From a virus, in IMG/VR virus record IMGVR_UViG_3300045283_000417, positions 1 through 41,175 of that record: DNA of 41,175 bases; one strand, written 5' to 3'. The translations under genes and the position numbers were made by a program. Positions 1 to 6,485 of this stretch are shown here, piece by piece; within the stretch, counting starts at the first letter, position 1; each line of letters starts with the position of its first letter. The notes under the pieces were generated by a model that saw only the letters and a list, made by a program, of their open reading frames with translations, did not search any database and was not told the origin of the DNA.

Positions 1-621
1 ACCACATTAAAACCCAAAGACTTAATCGGTATCCCCTGGAGAGTAGCCTTCGCGCTACAGGAAGATGGCTGGTATCTCCGTCAAAATTTGATATGGGCGA
101 AACCAAATCCGATGCCCGAGTCAGTTACCGACCGTTGCACCAAATCCCATGAGTACATATTCCTGCTGAGCAAATCTGAACGGTATTACTACGATCATGA
201 GGCAATCAAGGAACCGATAGCCGAAAGCACGCAAAAAGATGGAAGGCTGACGCGAGAAGATTACGACGTTGGCCGTCCGGAGCGAGGGTTTCCGGGGCAG
301 GCGTCAAGGGGCAGCGGGCTCATCGTCCCGAAGGGTGATCCGACAAAACGCAATAAGCGCAGCGTATGGGAAGTGCCCACACAACCCTATAGCGAAGCCC
401 ACTTCGCCACATTTCCCCCGGCATTAATTGAACCCTGCATTCTCGCCGGATCACGTCCGGGCGATACCGTTTTCGATCCATTCCTCGGAAGCGGCACCAC
501 AGCTCAAGTTTCTCAAGCGCTTGGCCGCAACTGGCTAGGCTGCGAGCTGAACGAAAAGAATTCCACTTTACAGAATGCCCGGACCCGGCAGTTTGGCCTT
601 TCATTGGAGACTGTTGCGTGA
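1..621 (+). CDS. DNA methyltransferase (N4-cytosine or N6-adenine), 5' end outside window
   Basis: The frame is open from base 1, so the start lies upstream of the window and the catalytic DPPY-type motif is not visible. What remains shows the C-terminal half of a beta-class site-specific methyltransferase: a target-side stretch (KSHEYIFLLSKSERYYYD) and then the SAM-binding motif FDPFLGSGTT near bases 472-501, followed by NWLGCELN. Having the SAM motif after the catalytic motif is typical of this class. Phages use such enzymes to modify their own DNA against host restriction. The stop overlaps the start of the replication gene by 4 bases, so it belongs to the early operon. Substrate base and recognition site cannot be read from the fragment. 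Confidence 0.88.
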   Translation, partial: TTLKPKDLIGIPWRVAFALQEDGWYLRQNLIWAKPNPMPESVTDRCTKSHEYIFLLSKSERYYYDHEAIKEPIAESTQKDGRLTREDYDVGRPERGFPGQASRGSGLIVPKGDPTKRNKRSVWEVPTQPYSEAHFATFPPALIEPCILAGSRPGDTVFDPFLGSGTTAQVSQALGRNWLGCELNEKNSTLQNARTRQFGLSLETVA

Positions 622-1340
622 GTATTAAATTAATGACAGTTGCCTGGGAACTGCCGATACCCACCGGACAAAAAATGGTCTTGTTGTCGCTCTGTGACAA
701 TGCCAATGATCAGGGCGAGTGCTATCCGTCCGTCCCCACAATCGCCAGAAAATGCAGCATGAGCGAACGGTCTATTTTTAGCCACATAGACTGGCTGGAA
801 AAAAACAAGATTCTTTATCGTGAGAATAGGAAGGGACGCAGCTCGATATATCACATACACCCCTGCAAATATTGCACCCCTGCTAATTCTGCACCTACCC
901 CTGCAAATATTGCACCCCAACCCCTGCAAATATTGCACCCCACCCCTGCAAATATTGCACCCATAACCATCAATGAACCATCAAAGGAATCGTCAAAGGA
1001 ATCATCAATTGCCAAAAAGCAAAAATCTAACTTACTGGATGGCATTGACCTACAAATCGCTTCTGACTTCCTGGCAATCCGAAAAGCCAAGAATTTACCT
1101 CTTACCAAAACCGCTTTAAACGCAATCGAGCGTGAAGCAGGAAAGATGGGATACACCCTAGAGCAAGCCTTAACCATTTGCTGCGAACGGGGCTGGGGAA
1201 GTTTTAAAGCTGAATGGGTATTACGTGAATCTACAAAAGGGACAGTTATTAACAAACAGGAAGCACTTGAACAATCAAACAGGTCCGCTACTGCGGGATG
1301 GATTCCACCAGAACTTAGGGAGTTAAAACATGCAAACTGA
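618..1340 (+). CDS. Winged-helix replication initiator (lambda O-like role)
   Basis: A 240-residue protein. Residues about 15-75 form a winged helix-turn-helix (GQKMVLLSLCDNANDQG, then PSVPTIARKCSMSERSIFSHI), the HTH_36 type common in phage replication proteins. Residues about 80-118 are a low-complexity Pro/Ala linker encoded by tandem DNA repeats (separate entry), then a Ser/Glu/Lys stretch and a helical C-terminal domain. An initiator with repeats inside its own gene is the arrangement of lambda O and its origin, so I infer that it binds these repeats and recruits a loader or helicase. The next gene is a plausible partner. It overlaps both neighbours by 4-11 bases. It could instead be a transcriptional regulator, but position and internal repeats favour replication. 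Confidence 0.72.
   Translation: MSIKLMTVAWELPIPTGQKMVLLSLCDNANDQGECYPSVPTIARKCSMSERSIFSHIDWLEKNKILYRENRKGRSSIYHIHPCKYCTPANSAPTPANIAPQPLQILHPTPANIAPITINEPSKESSKESSIAKKQKSNLLDGIDLQIASDFLAIRKAKNLPLTKTALNAIEREAGKMGYTLEQALTICCERGWGSFKAEWVLRESTKGTVINKQEALEQSNRSATAGWIPPELRELKHAN
860..963 (+). repeat. Five iteron-like direct repeats inside the initiator gene (candidate origin)
   Basis: Four perfect copies of TGCAAATATTGCA start at 864, 902, 925 and 947, and one degenerate copy starts at 881. Each is flanked by CCCC on the left and CC/CCC on the right. Each unit is an inverted repeat, TGCAA-ATA-TTGCA. The copies fall in three different reading frames (giving CKYC, ANIA and LQILH), so the DNA rather than the peptide is conserved. 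An A+T-rich stretch with TCAAAGGAATC repeats follows at about 964-1030, as in lambda-type origins. Confidence 0.75.
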
Positions 1341-1989
1341 TGATTTTCATAAATTCCACGATGGGATTGTCGGCGTGATGGGCTTTTACGGCAAAACAGT
1401 TTCCGCTTTCGCGCTAGATGTTTGGTGGACCGCGCTCAAAGGCCATGACCTGGCCGCGATCGTGGACGCTTTCAACCGACACCTGGCAAACCCGGATACG
1501 GGACAGTTTCCGCCGAAACCAGCCGACATTATCCGCATGCTGCAGGGTTCTACTCAGGATTCCGCGCTGCGCGCCTGGGCAAAGGTCGATTCAGCCGTGA
1601 GGCGTATTGGCACATATACCGACGTTGTTTTCGATGATCCCCTTATCCATCGCGTTATTCACGACATGGGCGGCTGGATTGGCCTGGGAACAAAGGCAGA
1701 ATCCGAATGGCCCTTCGTCGCAAAAGAATTCGAGAACCGCTACCGGGGATTCAAGGCGCGCAGCGAGATACCAGAATACCCGGCGAAGTTGATTGGGATT
1801 GCCAGTGCCCACAACGAACAAAAGGGATTTAAATCCGACGCGCCGATGTTGATCGGGAATGAAGCGCTCGCCAAACGGGTCTTGTCAGGCGGATCTGATA
1901 AACCGTCCATCGGATTCAAGAAGCTGGATATTGAGTCAGCCATTGAGTCGGTTCTGATTGATACGCCGCATTTGAGGGCCGTGGGGTGA
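1330..1989 (+). CDS. Phage replication partner protein (possible helicase loader; DUF6475-like)
   Basis: A 219-residue soluble protein with an N-terminal helical region (VWWTALKGHDLAAIVDAFNR) followed by FPPKPADIIRML. That arrangement is seen in phage proteins encoded directly after an O-like initiator; I recall it as DUF6475. No Walker motif is visible, so it is not an ATPase of the DnaC type. A lambda P-like or DnaT-like role in handing over the host helicase is inferred from position alone. It overlaps the initiator by 11 bases and the next gene by 4. Confidence 0.55.
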   Translation: MQTDDFHKFHDGIVGVMGFYGKTVSAFALDVWWTALKGHDLAAIVDAFNRHLANPDTGQFPPKPADIIRMLQGSTQDSALRAWAKVDSAVRRIGTYTDVVFDDPLIHRVIHDMGGWIGLGTKAESEWPFVAKEFENRYRGFKARSEIPEYPAKLIGIASAHNEQKGFKSDAPMLIGNEALAKRVLSGGSDKPSIGFKKLDIESAIESVLIDTPHLRAVG

Positions 1990-2543
1990 ACATAGCCGTA
2001 CTTTTTGCCAGGGCTGATAGCGTCTATAAATCCTTGCCGGGGTGTGATGTCTGGGACATGGAGCGCGATGCTAGGGAATGGCATGGCGGCTCTCCGATTG
2101 TGGCACACCCGCCTTGCAGGGCATGGGGAAGGCTGCGCCAGTTTGCAAAGCCACGCGATGATGAAAAGGCATTGGCTCCGTGGGCTATAGAGCAAGTCAG
2201 GAAATGGGGTGGAGTTCTGGAGCACCCGGAAGGGTCAACACTCTGGCCGACGCTTGGATTGCCCGCACCAGGTAAGAAGGATGAATTTGGCGGCTGGACT
2301 CTTGGCATATATCAGCACTGGTGGGGACACAGAGCGGAGAAGGCAACACTGCTCTATGTCGTCGGATGCGACCCCAAGGATATACCGGATATTCCTCTTC
2401 GGATTGATGAGGTGACTCACTGCATCCGCCCCACAAAGAGCTATCCAAGAAAGCCTTCTGTAACCAAGGCAGAGCGGGAACATACCCCTAAGCCGCTGGC
2501 GTTATGGCTTTGTGAACTAGCAAGGAGATGCGGGAAAAAATGA
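1986..2543 (+). CDS. Phage protein with PPC motif (possibly modification-related)
   Basis: A 185-residue protein starting at a GTG that overlaps the upstream stop (GTGA). It contains AHPPCRAWGRLRQFA near residues 37-51. The Pro-Pro-Cys resembles the catalytic loop of C5-cytosine methyltransferases, and EHPEGS and WWGHRAEKATLLYVVG follow. A full set of methyltransferase motifs, in particular an N-terminal SAM loop FxGxG, is not present. Similar proteins are widespread in phage early regions and mostly annotated as hypothetical. It may be a degenerate methyltransferase or a nucleotide-modifying enzyme; I do not assign a reaction. Confidence 0.5.
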   Translation: MNIAVLFARADSVYKSLPGCDVWDMERDAREWHGGSPIVAHPPCRAWGRLRQFAKPRDDEKALAPWAIEQVRKWGGVLEHPEGSTLWPTLGLPAPGKKDEFGGWTLGIYQHWWGHRAEKATLLYVVGCDPKDIPDIPLRIDEVTHCIRPTKSYPRKPSVTKAEREHTPKPLALWLCELARRCGKK

Positions 2544-2734
2544 TTGACACCTACTCCGATGAATACCGTAAGCAATGCGAGGCTCGCCATGTTCTGTCAT
2601 ACCCAAAAGAACAGCGCGTGGCCTACTACGAAGCCGTGAAAGCAATTCGCGGCCAAAAGTCCCTTGACGAGCTGATAGCCGAAGTAAAAAGACAGCATCA
2701 ATTACAACAAGAACGGAACGGGGTTTCTTTGTGA
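2540..2734 (+). CDS. Small phage protein (DUF7696-like)
   Basis: 64 residues from the ATG at 2540, which overlaps the upstream stop as ATGA and lies 13 bases after AAGGAG. An in-frame ATG at 2528 sits too close to that ribosome-binding site. The sequence YRKQCEARHVLSYPKEQRVAYYEAVKAIRG (read here as short motifs RQCEARHVL and RVAYYEAV) is a recurring family in phage early operons. It is charged and helical with no membrane segment. Function unknown. Confidence 0.6.
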   Translation: MIDTYSDEYRKQCEARHVLSYPKEQRVAYYEAVKAIRGQKSLDELIAEVKRQHQLQQERNGVSL

Positions 2735-2735
2735 T

Positions 2736-2933
2736 ATGAGCCAAGAAAATGATACACCATTGATCGAAGAACTCTCGAAGATATTGTGGCACTTGGAAAG
2801 AAAAGGTTATATCCAGACTTTTGACCAGGACCAAGAGGGTGAGGTTGAAAATTTGCGCCACATAGGAAGGGACGCAGTACGACGCGCAAGAATTCGTTTA
2901 GGCCTGCCTCCACTGTTAAACGAAAAACCATGA
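2736..2933 (+). CDS. Hypothetical small acidic protein
   Basis: A 65-residue helical protein, rich in Glu and Arg. It starts one base after the preceding stop and ends in an ATGA overlap with the VRR-NUC gene. No recognised domain. Its tight packing between conserved early genes supports its being real. Function unknown. Confidence 0.55.
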   Translation: MSQENDTPLIEELSKILWHLERKGYIQTFDQDQEGEVENLRHIGRDAVRRARIRLGLPPLLNEKP

Positions 2934-3298
2934 TTCGCCGCTCACCAGAACACGCAATGCAATGCGCCCTGTTCACTTGGGCACGCTATTCGCGCTGTGC
3001 TTATCCGTCACTCGATTTACTCGAAGGTTCAATGAACGGAGTAAAGCTCACCAAGGCACAGGCCGGCAAAGCTAAAGCTGCAGGCATGTTAACTGGTTCG
3101 CATGATGTAAAACTTCCGGTAAAACGCGGCGGTTACATAGGTTTATCCATTGAGCTAAAAGCCGGAAAGAATAAGCCCACAAAAGAGCAGCTTTGGTACG
3201 GGGAGCGACTGACCGAAGAAGGTTGGAAGGTGGTTTATTGCTGGTCTTGGACTGATGCAGCGGAGCAGATCAAAGCATACCTGGAAGGCAGGGTATGA
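2930..3298 (+). CDS. VRR-NUC domain nuclease
   Basis: A 122-residue stand-alone VRR-NUC nuclease of the PD-(D/E)xK superfamily. Visible catalytic pattern: D59 in GSHDVKLP, E75-x-K77 in SIELKAG, and Q87 in PTKEQLWY, followed by the usual VVYCWSWTDA strand and a C-terminal helix. Length matches phage stand-alone VRR-NUC proteins. Family members cut branched or structured DNA, so a role in resolving replication or recombination intermediates before packaging is likely. It is coupled to both neighbours by ATGA overlaps. Confidence 0.85.
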   Translation: MIRRSPEHAMQCALFTWARYSRCAYPSLDLLEGSMNGVKLTKAQAGKAKAAGMLTGSHDVKLPVKRGGYIGLSIELKAGKNKPTKEQLWYGERLTEEGWKVVYCWSWTDAAEQIKAYLEGRV

Positions 3299-3696
3299 GC
3301 GCCATATCAGGCACCCGGCGAAGCGCCAAAGAACTCGCTGACGGCACTCTGCGTGTCATGATCGATATTGATCCACGGTTCAAGGCAGAGTTTCACCGTT
3401 TGTTTCCAAATATCGACATGCCTTGTGCGTTAGCCCCGCTGATTGCCGAATTCGAGCATCTACCAAAAGAGAAACCGAAAGGCGGGCCTCTTTGCACTCT
3501 TGCCGCGCGCTGGTGCAAAGACGAGGATTTTCGGGACTGGTTAGGAGTTGACACCGAAGAAGAAGCGACAATATTTATGCGATCTACTTGCGGTATCGAA
3601 TCAAGAGCGCAGCTAGATCATGATGAACATGCTGCGTTACTGTTCAATGAACATTTCAGAATTCCTTATAAAAATTACTTGAACGAAAAAGAATGA
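3295..3696 (+). CDS. Conserved phage early protein of unknown function
   Basis: 133 residues, soluble. It contains KGGPLCTLAARWC and CGIESRAQLDHDEHAALLF, a pair of segments I recognise from uncharacterised phage proteins encoded beside VRR-NUC genes, especially in betaproteobacterial phages. It starts with an ATGA overlap after the nuclease and ends in one before the HNH-like gene. No catalytic motif is evident. An accessory role to the nuclease is possible but unproven. Confidence 0.55.
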   Translation: MSAISGTRRSAKELADGTLRVMIDIDPRFKAEFHRLFPNIDMPCALAPLIAEFEHLPKEKPKGGPLCTLAARWCKDEDFRDWLGVDTEEEATIFMRSTCGIESRAQLDHDEHAALLFNEHFRIPYKNYLNEKE

Positions 3697-3965
3697 GCGC
3701 CGCCGCTGAACGTCACAAAGACCGTGTAGCGCAACTCCCCTGCATCGTATGCCTTTACAAACTCGGCATCGAAACGAAACCGGTTAGCGTACATCACGTT
3801 ACTGTGCCCGCAGACGACTTTGCCGTTTCCCCGTTGTGCTATGAGCACCACCAGGGATCAACAGGCGTCCACCGATTGCACCGGCGTGGATTCGAGCGCA
3901 TGTGGAAACTGGATGAAACGGGACTACTGGCTTTAACAAATCGTGCTATCGCGGAGAAAAGATGA
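3693..3965 (+). CDS. HNH/Ref-like zinc nuclease
   Basis: A 90-residue protein with metal-ligand spacing C17-x2-C20, then VHHV (H34, H35), then C49-x2-H52-H53 in PLCYEHHQG, followed by GVHRLHRRGFERMW. This is the His-Cys pattern of the phage Ref/DUF968-type HNH superfamily. P1 Ref is a RecA-dependent endonuclease; others act in recombination. The HH and EHHQG elements would supply the metal and catalytic histidines. Overlaps both neighbours by 4 bases. The fold call is firm; the exact activity is inferred. Confidence 0.68.
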   Translation: MSAAAERHKDRVAQLPCIVCLYKLGIETKPVSVHHVTVPADDFAVSPLCYEHHQGSTGVHRLHRRGFERMWKLDETGLLALTNRAIAEKR

Positions 3966-4408
3966 TGCAACAAGATTATGGAACTCACATAGTAAAGCCG
4001 TTCCGCAAGAACGGGAAACTTCCGGTGGCGGCTCTGAAAGATTTATTCATGTTCGCTCGGCCACGCAGAAAAAGCCCTGGTCATAGAAAAGTCTCCGGTA
4101 CAGGCCAAACACGGCGAATTGTTTGGCATGAATTCTGGATTGCACACGAGGCGGCAATTTATCGAATGCTCACCAAGAGGGTCCCCCATCACCAGATCGC
4201 GGACCGCCTGGGAATAACCCGGATTCCGCTGGAAAATTACTTGCGGCGTATGCGCGCAATTGACCCGGTTAAGTATCGTCAAAGAAACATCTCCGACCAT
4301 AAGGAAATCATTGATCGAATGCTGGAAAAACGTGCGACACAGCGGGCTATAGCCAAGGCGATCGGATATAGCGAAAGATCGCTACACACCTACTTAAAAA
4401 CGCGGTGA
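3962..4408 (+). CDS. Double helix-turn-helix DNA-binding protein
   Basis: A 148-residue basic protein with two HTH-like segments: VPHHQIADRLGITRIPLENYLRRM (about residues 74-97) and RATQRAIAKAIGYSERSLHTYLK (about 123-146). Both have the A-x3-G turn and a recognition helix. The N-terminus is Arg/Lys-rich. Its location at the end of the early operon suggests a regulator or a DNA-binding packaging or recombination helper. Two adjacent ATGs (3962, 3965) are possible; the first overlaps the upstream stop. Target unknown. Confidence 0.6.
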   Translation: MMQQDYGTHIVKPFRKNGKLPVAALKDLFMFARPRRKSPGHRKVSGTGQTRRIVWHEFWIAHEAAIYRMLTKRVPHHQIADRLGITRIPLENYLRRMRAIDPVKYRQRNISDHKEIIDRMLEKRATQRAIAKAIGYSERSLHTYLKTR

Positions 4409-4584
4409 CTCCTCGCTACTGTCCGGGCTGCATGCAAATGCGGCCATTCAACGATGATTGGACAATGCGCTATAACCCAAAAACGGGTAAGCCTACGCAT
4501 AGGCGGTGCCACGTATGCAACGAACTAAAAGGTGAGCGCCGCTATGCAAGTAAAAATAAAAAAGAGGTAGTAAATGTTTCGTAA
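4405..4584 (+). CDS. Small four-cysteine zinc-finger protein
   Basis: A 59-residue protein starting at GTG 4405, which overlaps the upstream stop as GTGA, and ending inside the next gene (11-base overlap). It carries C6-x2-C9 and C35-x2-C38 (CPGC and CHVC), a zinc-ribbon arrangement, with a basic tail. Phage early regions often hold such NinF/zinc-ribbon proteins. The double overlap supports translation. Function unknown; nucleic-acid binding is likely. Confidence 0.6.
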   Translation: MTPRYCPGCMQMRPFNDDWTMRYNPKTGKPTHRRCHVCNELKGERRYASKNKKEVVNVS

Positions 4585-5101
4585 CGCGCACAGTGCATTG
4601 GGTTGGGCATATGAAACCGTCACTCGGCCAGTGGTAAAAATGTCAGGGATTAATCATATGCGAGAAGTGCCAACGAGGGGCATTCCGAACGAAATTCTGG
4701 TTACTCTCACGAGTCAGGATCGGCATAAACAGGCCGCACAGATTATAGGCATGGTGGCGCGGATAGCAGGCCAGGCAGAGCGGGAATACATCAGGGCGAG
4801 GTTTGGCAGGGAATGTGGGCAGGCTGATATTCAGGTTTTGGTGTATCGAGGCTGCGAGGCGCTGGGGACTGGCCTGGGCGGACAGCTATCTGTCTATAGG
4901 GTAATGCACGGTTACTTTACCGGGCGTGATATGCCATACCGGGCCATCAGGAAAATGATGGGTTGCCGGGATCAATACGCGCTAATGGTCAAGAGCTGTC
5001 TTTATGATGTTCTGGACGTTATCCACGATCGAGCTATGGCTGATATGACAGAGATTTTCGAACAGCACGGGCTGATACGGTCAACGAGTAACTGTGTCTG
5101 A
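4574..5101 (+). CDS. Candidate late-gene regulator (Q-like by position)
   Basis: A 175-residue protein, last gene of the rightward early operon, followed by a strong terminator. The second half (MPYRAIRKMMGCRDQYALMV, then LYDVLDVIHDRA) could form a DNA-binding helical unit resembling antiterminator Q or sigma region 4, but I do not recognise the family with certainty. The role is inferred from context: it precedes a rightward promoter that is followed at once by an intrinsic terminator and then the lysis and packaging genes, as in lambdoid phages. It could instead be a recombination or structural-regulation protein. Confidence 0.45.
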   Translation: MFRNAHSALGWAYETVTRPVVKMSGINHMREVPTRGIPNEILVTLTSQDRHKQAAQIIGMVARIAGQAEREYIRARFGRECGQADIQVLVYRGCEALGTGLGGQLSVYRVMHGYFTGRDMPYRAIRKMMGCRDQYALMVKSCLYDVLDVIHDRAMADMTEIFEQHGLIRSTSNCV

Positions 5102-5103
5102 AT

Positions 5104-5135
5104 GCAAAACGGGGATTTCTCCCCGTTATTTTTTG
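5104..5135. terminator. Intrinsic terminator, probably bidirectional
   Basis: A perfect 8-bp stem AACGGGGA/TCCCCGTT (5108-5115 with 5120-5127), loop TTTC, followed by a T-rich run on the + strand. AAAAC precedes the stem, so the minus transcript also ends in U-rich sequence. It separates the convergent early operon and the leftward XRE cassette, whose stop codon lies inside it. Confidence 0.85.
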
Positions 5136-5302
5136 ATCTTTAAATTAAACAATTCCCATATTGCGGGCTGCATGTCGCGCTCGTTCTGTTCCCATCGTTG
5201 CCAAGCGCTCTTTGTTACATATACCAGATTTGCCGCTTCAGTCTGTGTAAGACCAGCGGCTTTGCGGGCTGCTTTGATTTCTTCAGGGGTTGGGCTATTC
5301 AT
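5126..5302 (-). CDS. Small XRE-type helix-turn-helix regulator
   Basis: A 58-residue protein (MNSPTPEEIKAARKAAGLTQ...). TPEEIKAARKAAGLTQTEAANLV and the following SAWQRWE form a compact Cro/XRE HTH, of the short phage family that reads PTPEQIRxARxAAGLTQTQAA. ATG at 5302 overlaps the end of the upstream acidic-protein gene by 8 bases, which suggests translational coupling. It ends inside the shared terminator. As the last gene of a cassette whose promoter has an operator in its spacer (6320-6334), it is the obvious candidate autorepressor. Confidence 0.75.
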   Translation of the reverse strand: MNSPTPEEIKAARKAAGLTQTEAANLVYVTKSAWQRWEQNERDMQPAIWELFNLKIKK

Positions 5303-5603
5303 CTTCGTCTAATTCCGCGTTTACTTCATCATCATGTACCCACACCCATGCGGAAACCCACGTGCCGTTTTCTCCCCGCGAAGTCTTTGGGTTATCGTCA
5401 ATCTCGATGTCATCATTCGAAGGCACAGCGTACATTTCGCGCGCTGCGGTTATGTGGGCGCTCGCGTCGCCACTATCCACACTCTCAAAGCTAAGTACTT
5501 TATTTATCAAAGCTGTGACGGTTGCTGATGAGGCTGTATAGCCGTTTTCGATTTCTTTTCTTAAAACCGCTATATCCACTCCATTTACTATTACTGGTGT
5601 CAT
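5295..5603 (-). CDS. Acidic phage protein of unknown function
   Basis: 102 residues, strongly acidic. The C-terminal part NDDIEIDD...ENGTWVSAWVWV is found in uncharacterised phage proteins, and the last residues are Asp/Glu-rich. A good ribosome-binding site (AAGGAGG) lies 6 bases before the ATG at 5603. The middle gene of the leftward cassette. Acidic DNA-mimic behaviour is conceivable given the neighbouring LPD29 protein, but this is speculation. Confidence 0.6.
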   Translation of the reverse strand: MTPVIVNGVDIAVLRKEIENGYTASSATVTALINKVLSFESVDSGDASAHITAAREMYAVPSNDDIEIDDNPKTSRGENGTWVSAWVWVHDDEVNAELDEDE

Positions 5604-5639
5604 GATTTCCTCCTTGGTTAGTTAATTAATCCGTCCACT

Positions 5640-5659
5640 CATGCCCGGTGAAGGGCATG
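5640..5659 (-). other. Intergenic hairpin within the leftward cassette
   Basis: A perfect 7-bp inverted repeat, CATGCCC / GGGCATG with a 6-base loop, lies between the LPD29 gene and the acidic-protein gene. There is no T run on the minus strand, so it is more likely an mRNA-stability or processing hairpin than a terminator. Confidence 0.45.
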
Positions 5660-5669
5660 GATTGAGGGA

Positions 5670-6266
5670 CTAATACGGGTAATCTTCAGCCAGCGCATTT
5701 GCGATGCAGTCGTATTTATGCGCAAAGCGGTGAATCTGTGACTGTGCATTGGCATCGCCTGGGCACCCTCCCTTGATGATCTCAACATTCCACGCGCGGC
5801 CTTGGTTGTAATCTTCAAAACTAACCTTTGGGGCATCCGGGCGGTATCTATCCCAAAGGAAATCAATCGCGGTCTGTACCAGTGCCGGGGAATATTCACG
5901 GCTTGATGAGATGTACTTGGCATCTCCAAAGGCATCTGTCCAAGCGTGATCTTCGCGGTAGTTGTAGCAGTCAGTCATTCCATCGAAGTCGCCAGCTTCA
6001 TATTGATTGCTGATTTGTTCTACCTGGCTTGAGGTTGGGCCATCTATCCAATTTACACGAATCGAATCGCCACCAGCAAAGCGGCTTGTCGTTACTTTGA
6101 ACTTGACTCCAGGGAATGCGCGCTTGAGTTCAATGCGGATATTCTTCGCGGCGGTCACAAGGCCATCGCTTTCGCCAACAGGCACCAGGTGCGGAAATGC
6201 TTGTTTCAATGCATCAGCTGCGAATTTGCGGGCGGCTTCTTTTGCTTTCCAATCTTGGTTGTTCAT
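5670..6266 (-). CDS. LPD29-domain phage protein
   Basis: 198 residues from ATG 6266, chosen because it follows GGAGAAACAAA at good spacing; a longer frame to 6305 has no ribosome-binding site and would start upstream of the predicted transcript. The core NIRIELKRAFPGVKF, then GGDSIRVNW, DGPTSSQV, YEAGDFDGMTD and FGDAKYI match the large polyvalent protein-associated domain 29 as I recall it. LPD domains occur in proteins of phages and conjugative elements thought to act early in the new host. First gene of the leftward cassette. Biochemical role unknown. Confidence 0.7.
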   Translation of the reverse strand: MNNQDWKAKEAARKFAADALKQAFPHLVPVGESDGLVTAAKNIRIELKRAFPGVKFKVTTSRFAGGDSIRVNWIDGPTSSQVEQISNQYEAGDFDGMTDCYNYREDHAWTDAFGDAKYISSSREYSPALVQTAIDFLWDRYRPDAPKVSFEDYNQGRAWNVEIIKGGCPGDANAQSQIHRFAHKYDCIANALAEDYPY

Positions 6267-6306
6267 TTTGTTTCTCCTTTCGTTGGGGTTAAAAATCTGT
6301 AGCACT

Positions 6307-6342
6307 TGGGATCATATTAGCAGCCATTGGCTGCCTTGTCAA
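6307..6342 (-). promoter_or_regulatory. Leftward promoter with operator in the spacer
   Basis: On the minus strand: TTGACA (6342-6337, full consensus), a 17-base spacer, then TAATAT (6319-6314). The spacer holds the perfect inverted repeat GCAGCC-AAT-GGCTGC (6334-6320). A dimeric repressor bound there would block RNA polymerase directly. The predicted start near 6307 gives a 40-base leader before the LPD29 gene. Confidence 0.75.
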
Positions 6343-6380
6343 GCGTAACGTAACAAATAAATAAATATATCTGTAACCTA

Positions 6381-6417
6381 TTGATTTTTACGGGAAGCAA
6401 ATATATAGTTACATTCC
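6381..6417 (+). promoter_or_regulatory. Rightward candidate late promoter
   Basis: TTGATT (6381-6386), a 17-base spacer, TATAGT (6404-6409), with a predicted start near 6416. It lies 40 bases upstream of an intrinsic terminator and 75 bases upstream of the first late gene, in the layout of Q-controlled late promoters. Confidence 0.65.
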
Positions 6418-6449
6418 TATAGTCGAGAAATGCCGACATCAAGCAGACA

Positions 6450-6472
6450 AACCCGCAATCGCGGGTTTTTTT
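6450..6472 (+). terminator. Intrinsic terminator just after the candidate late promoter
   Basis: AACCCGC-AATC-GCGGGTT (6450-6456 with 6461-6467) followed by a T7 run overlapping the stem's end. No gene lies between it and the promoter at 6381-6409, so without antitermination the transcript would be only about 55 nt. Confidence 0.85.
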
Positions 6473-6485
6473 ATGGGCGCTCCTA

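Noticed and set aside
964-1000. SKESSKESS-encoding repeats as a further iteron set
   Set aside because: The TCAAAGGAATC repeats stay in one reading frame and have no dyad symmetry, so they may simply be a low-complexity linker; kept only as the A+T-rich flank.
2730-5100. CRISPR array or retroelement among the early genes
   Set aside because: No spaced identical repeats and no reverse-transcriptase motifs were seen on either strand.
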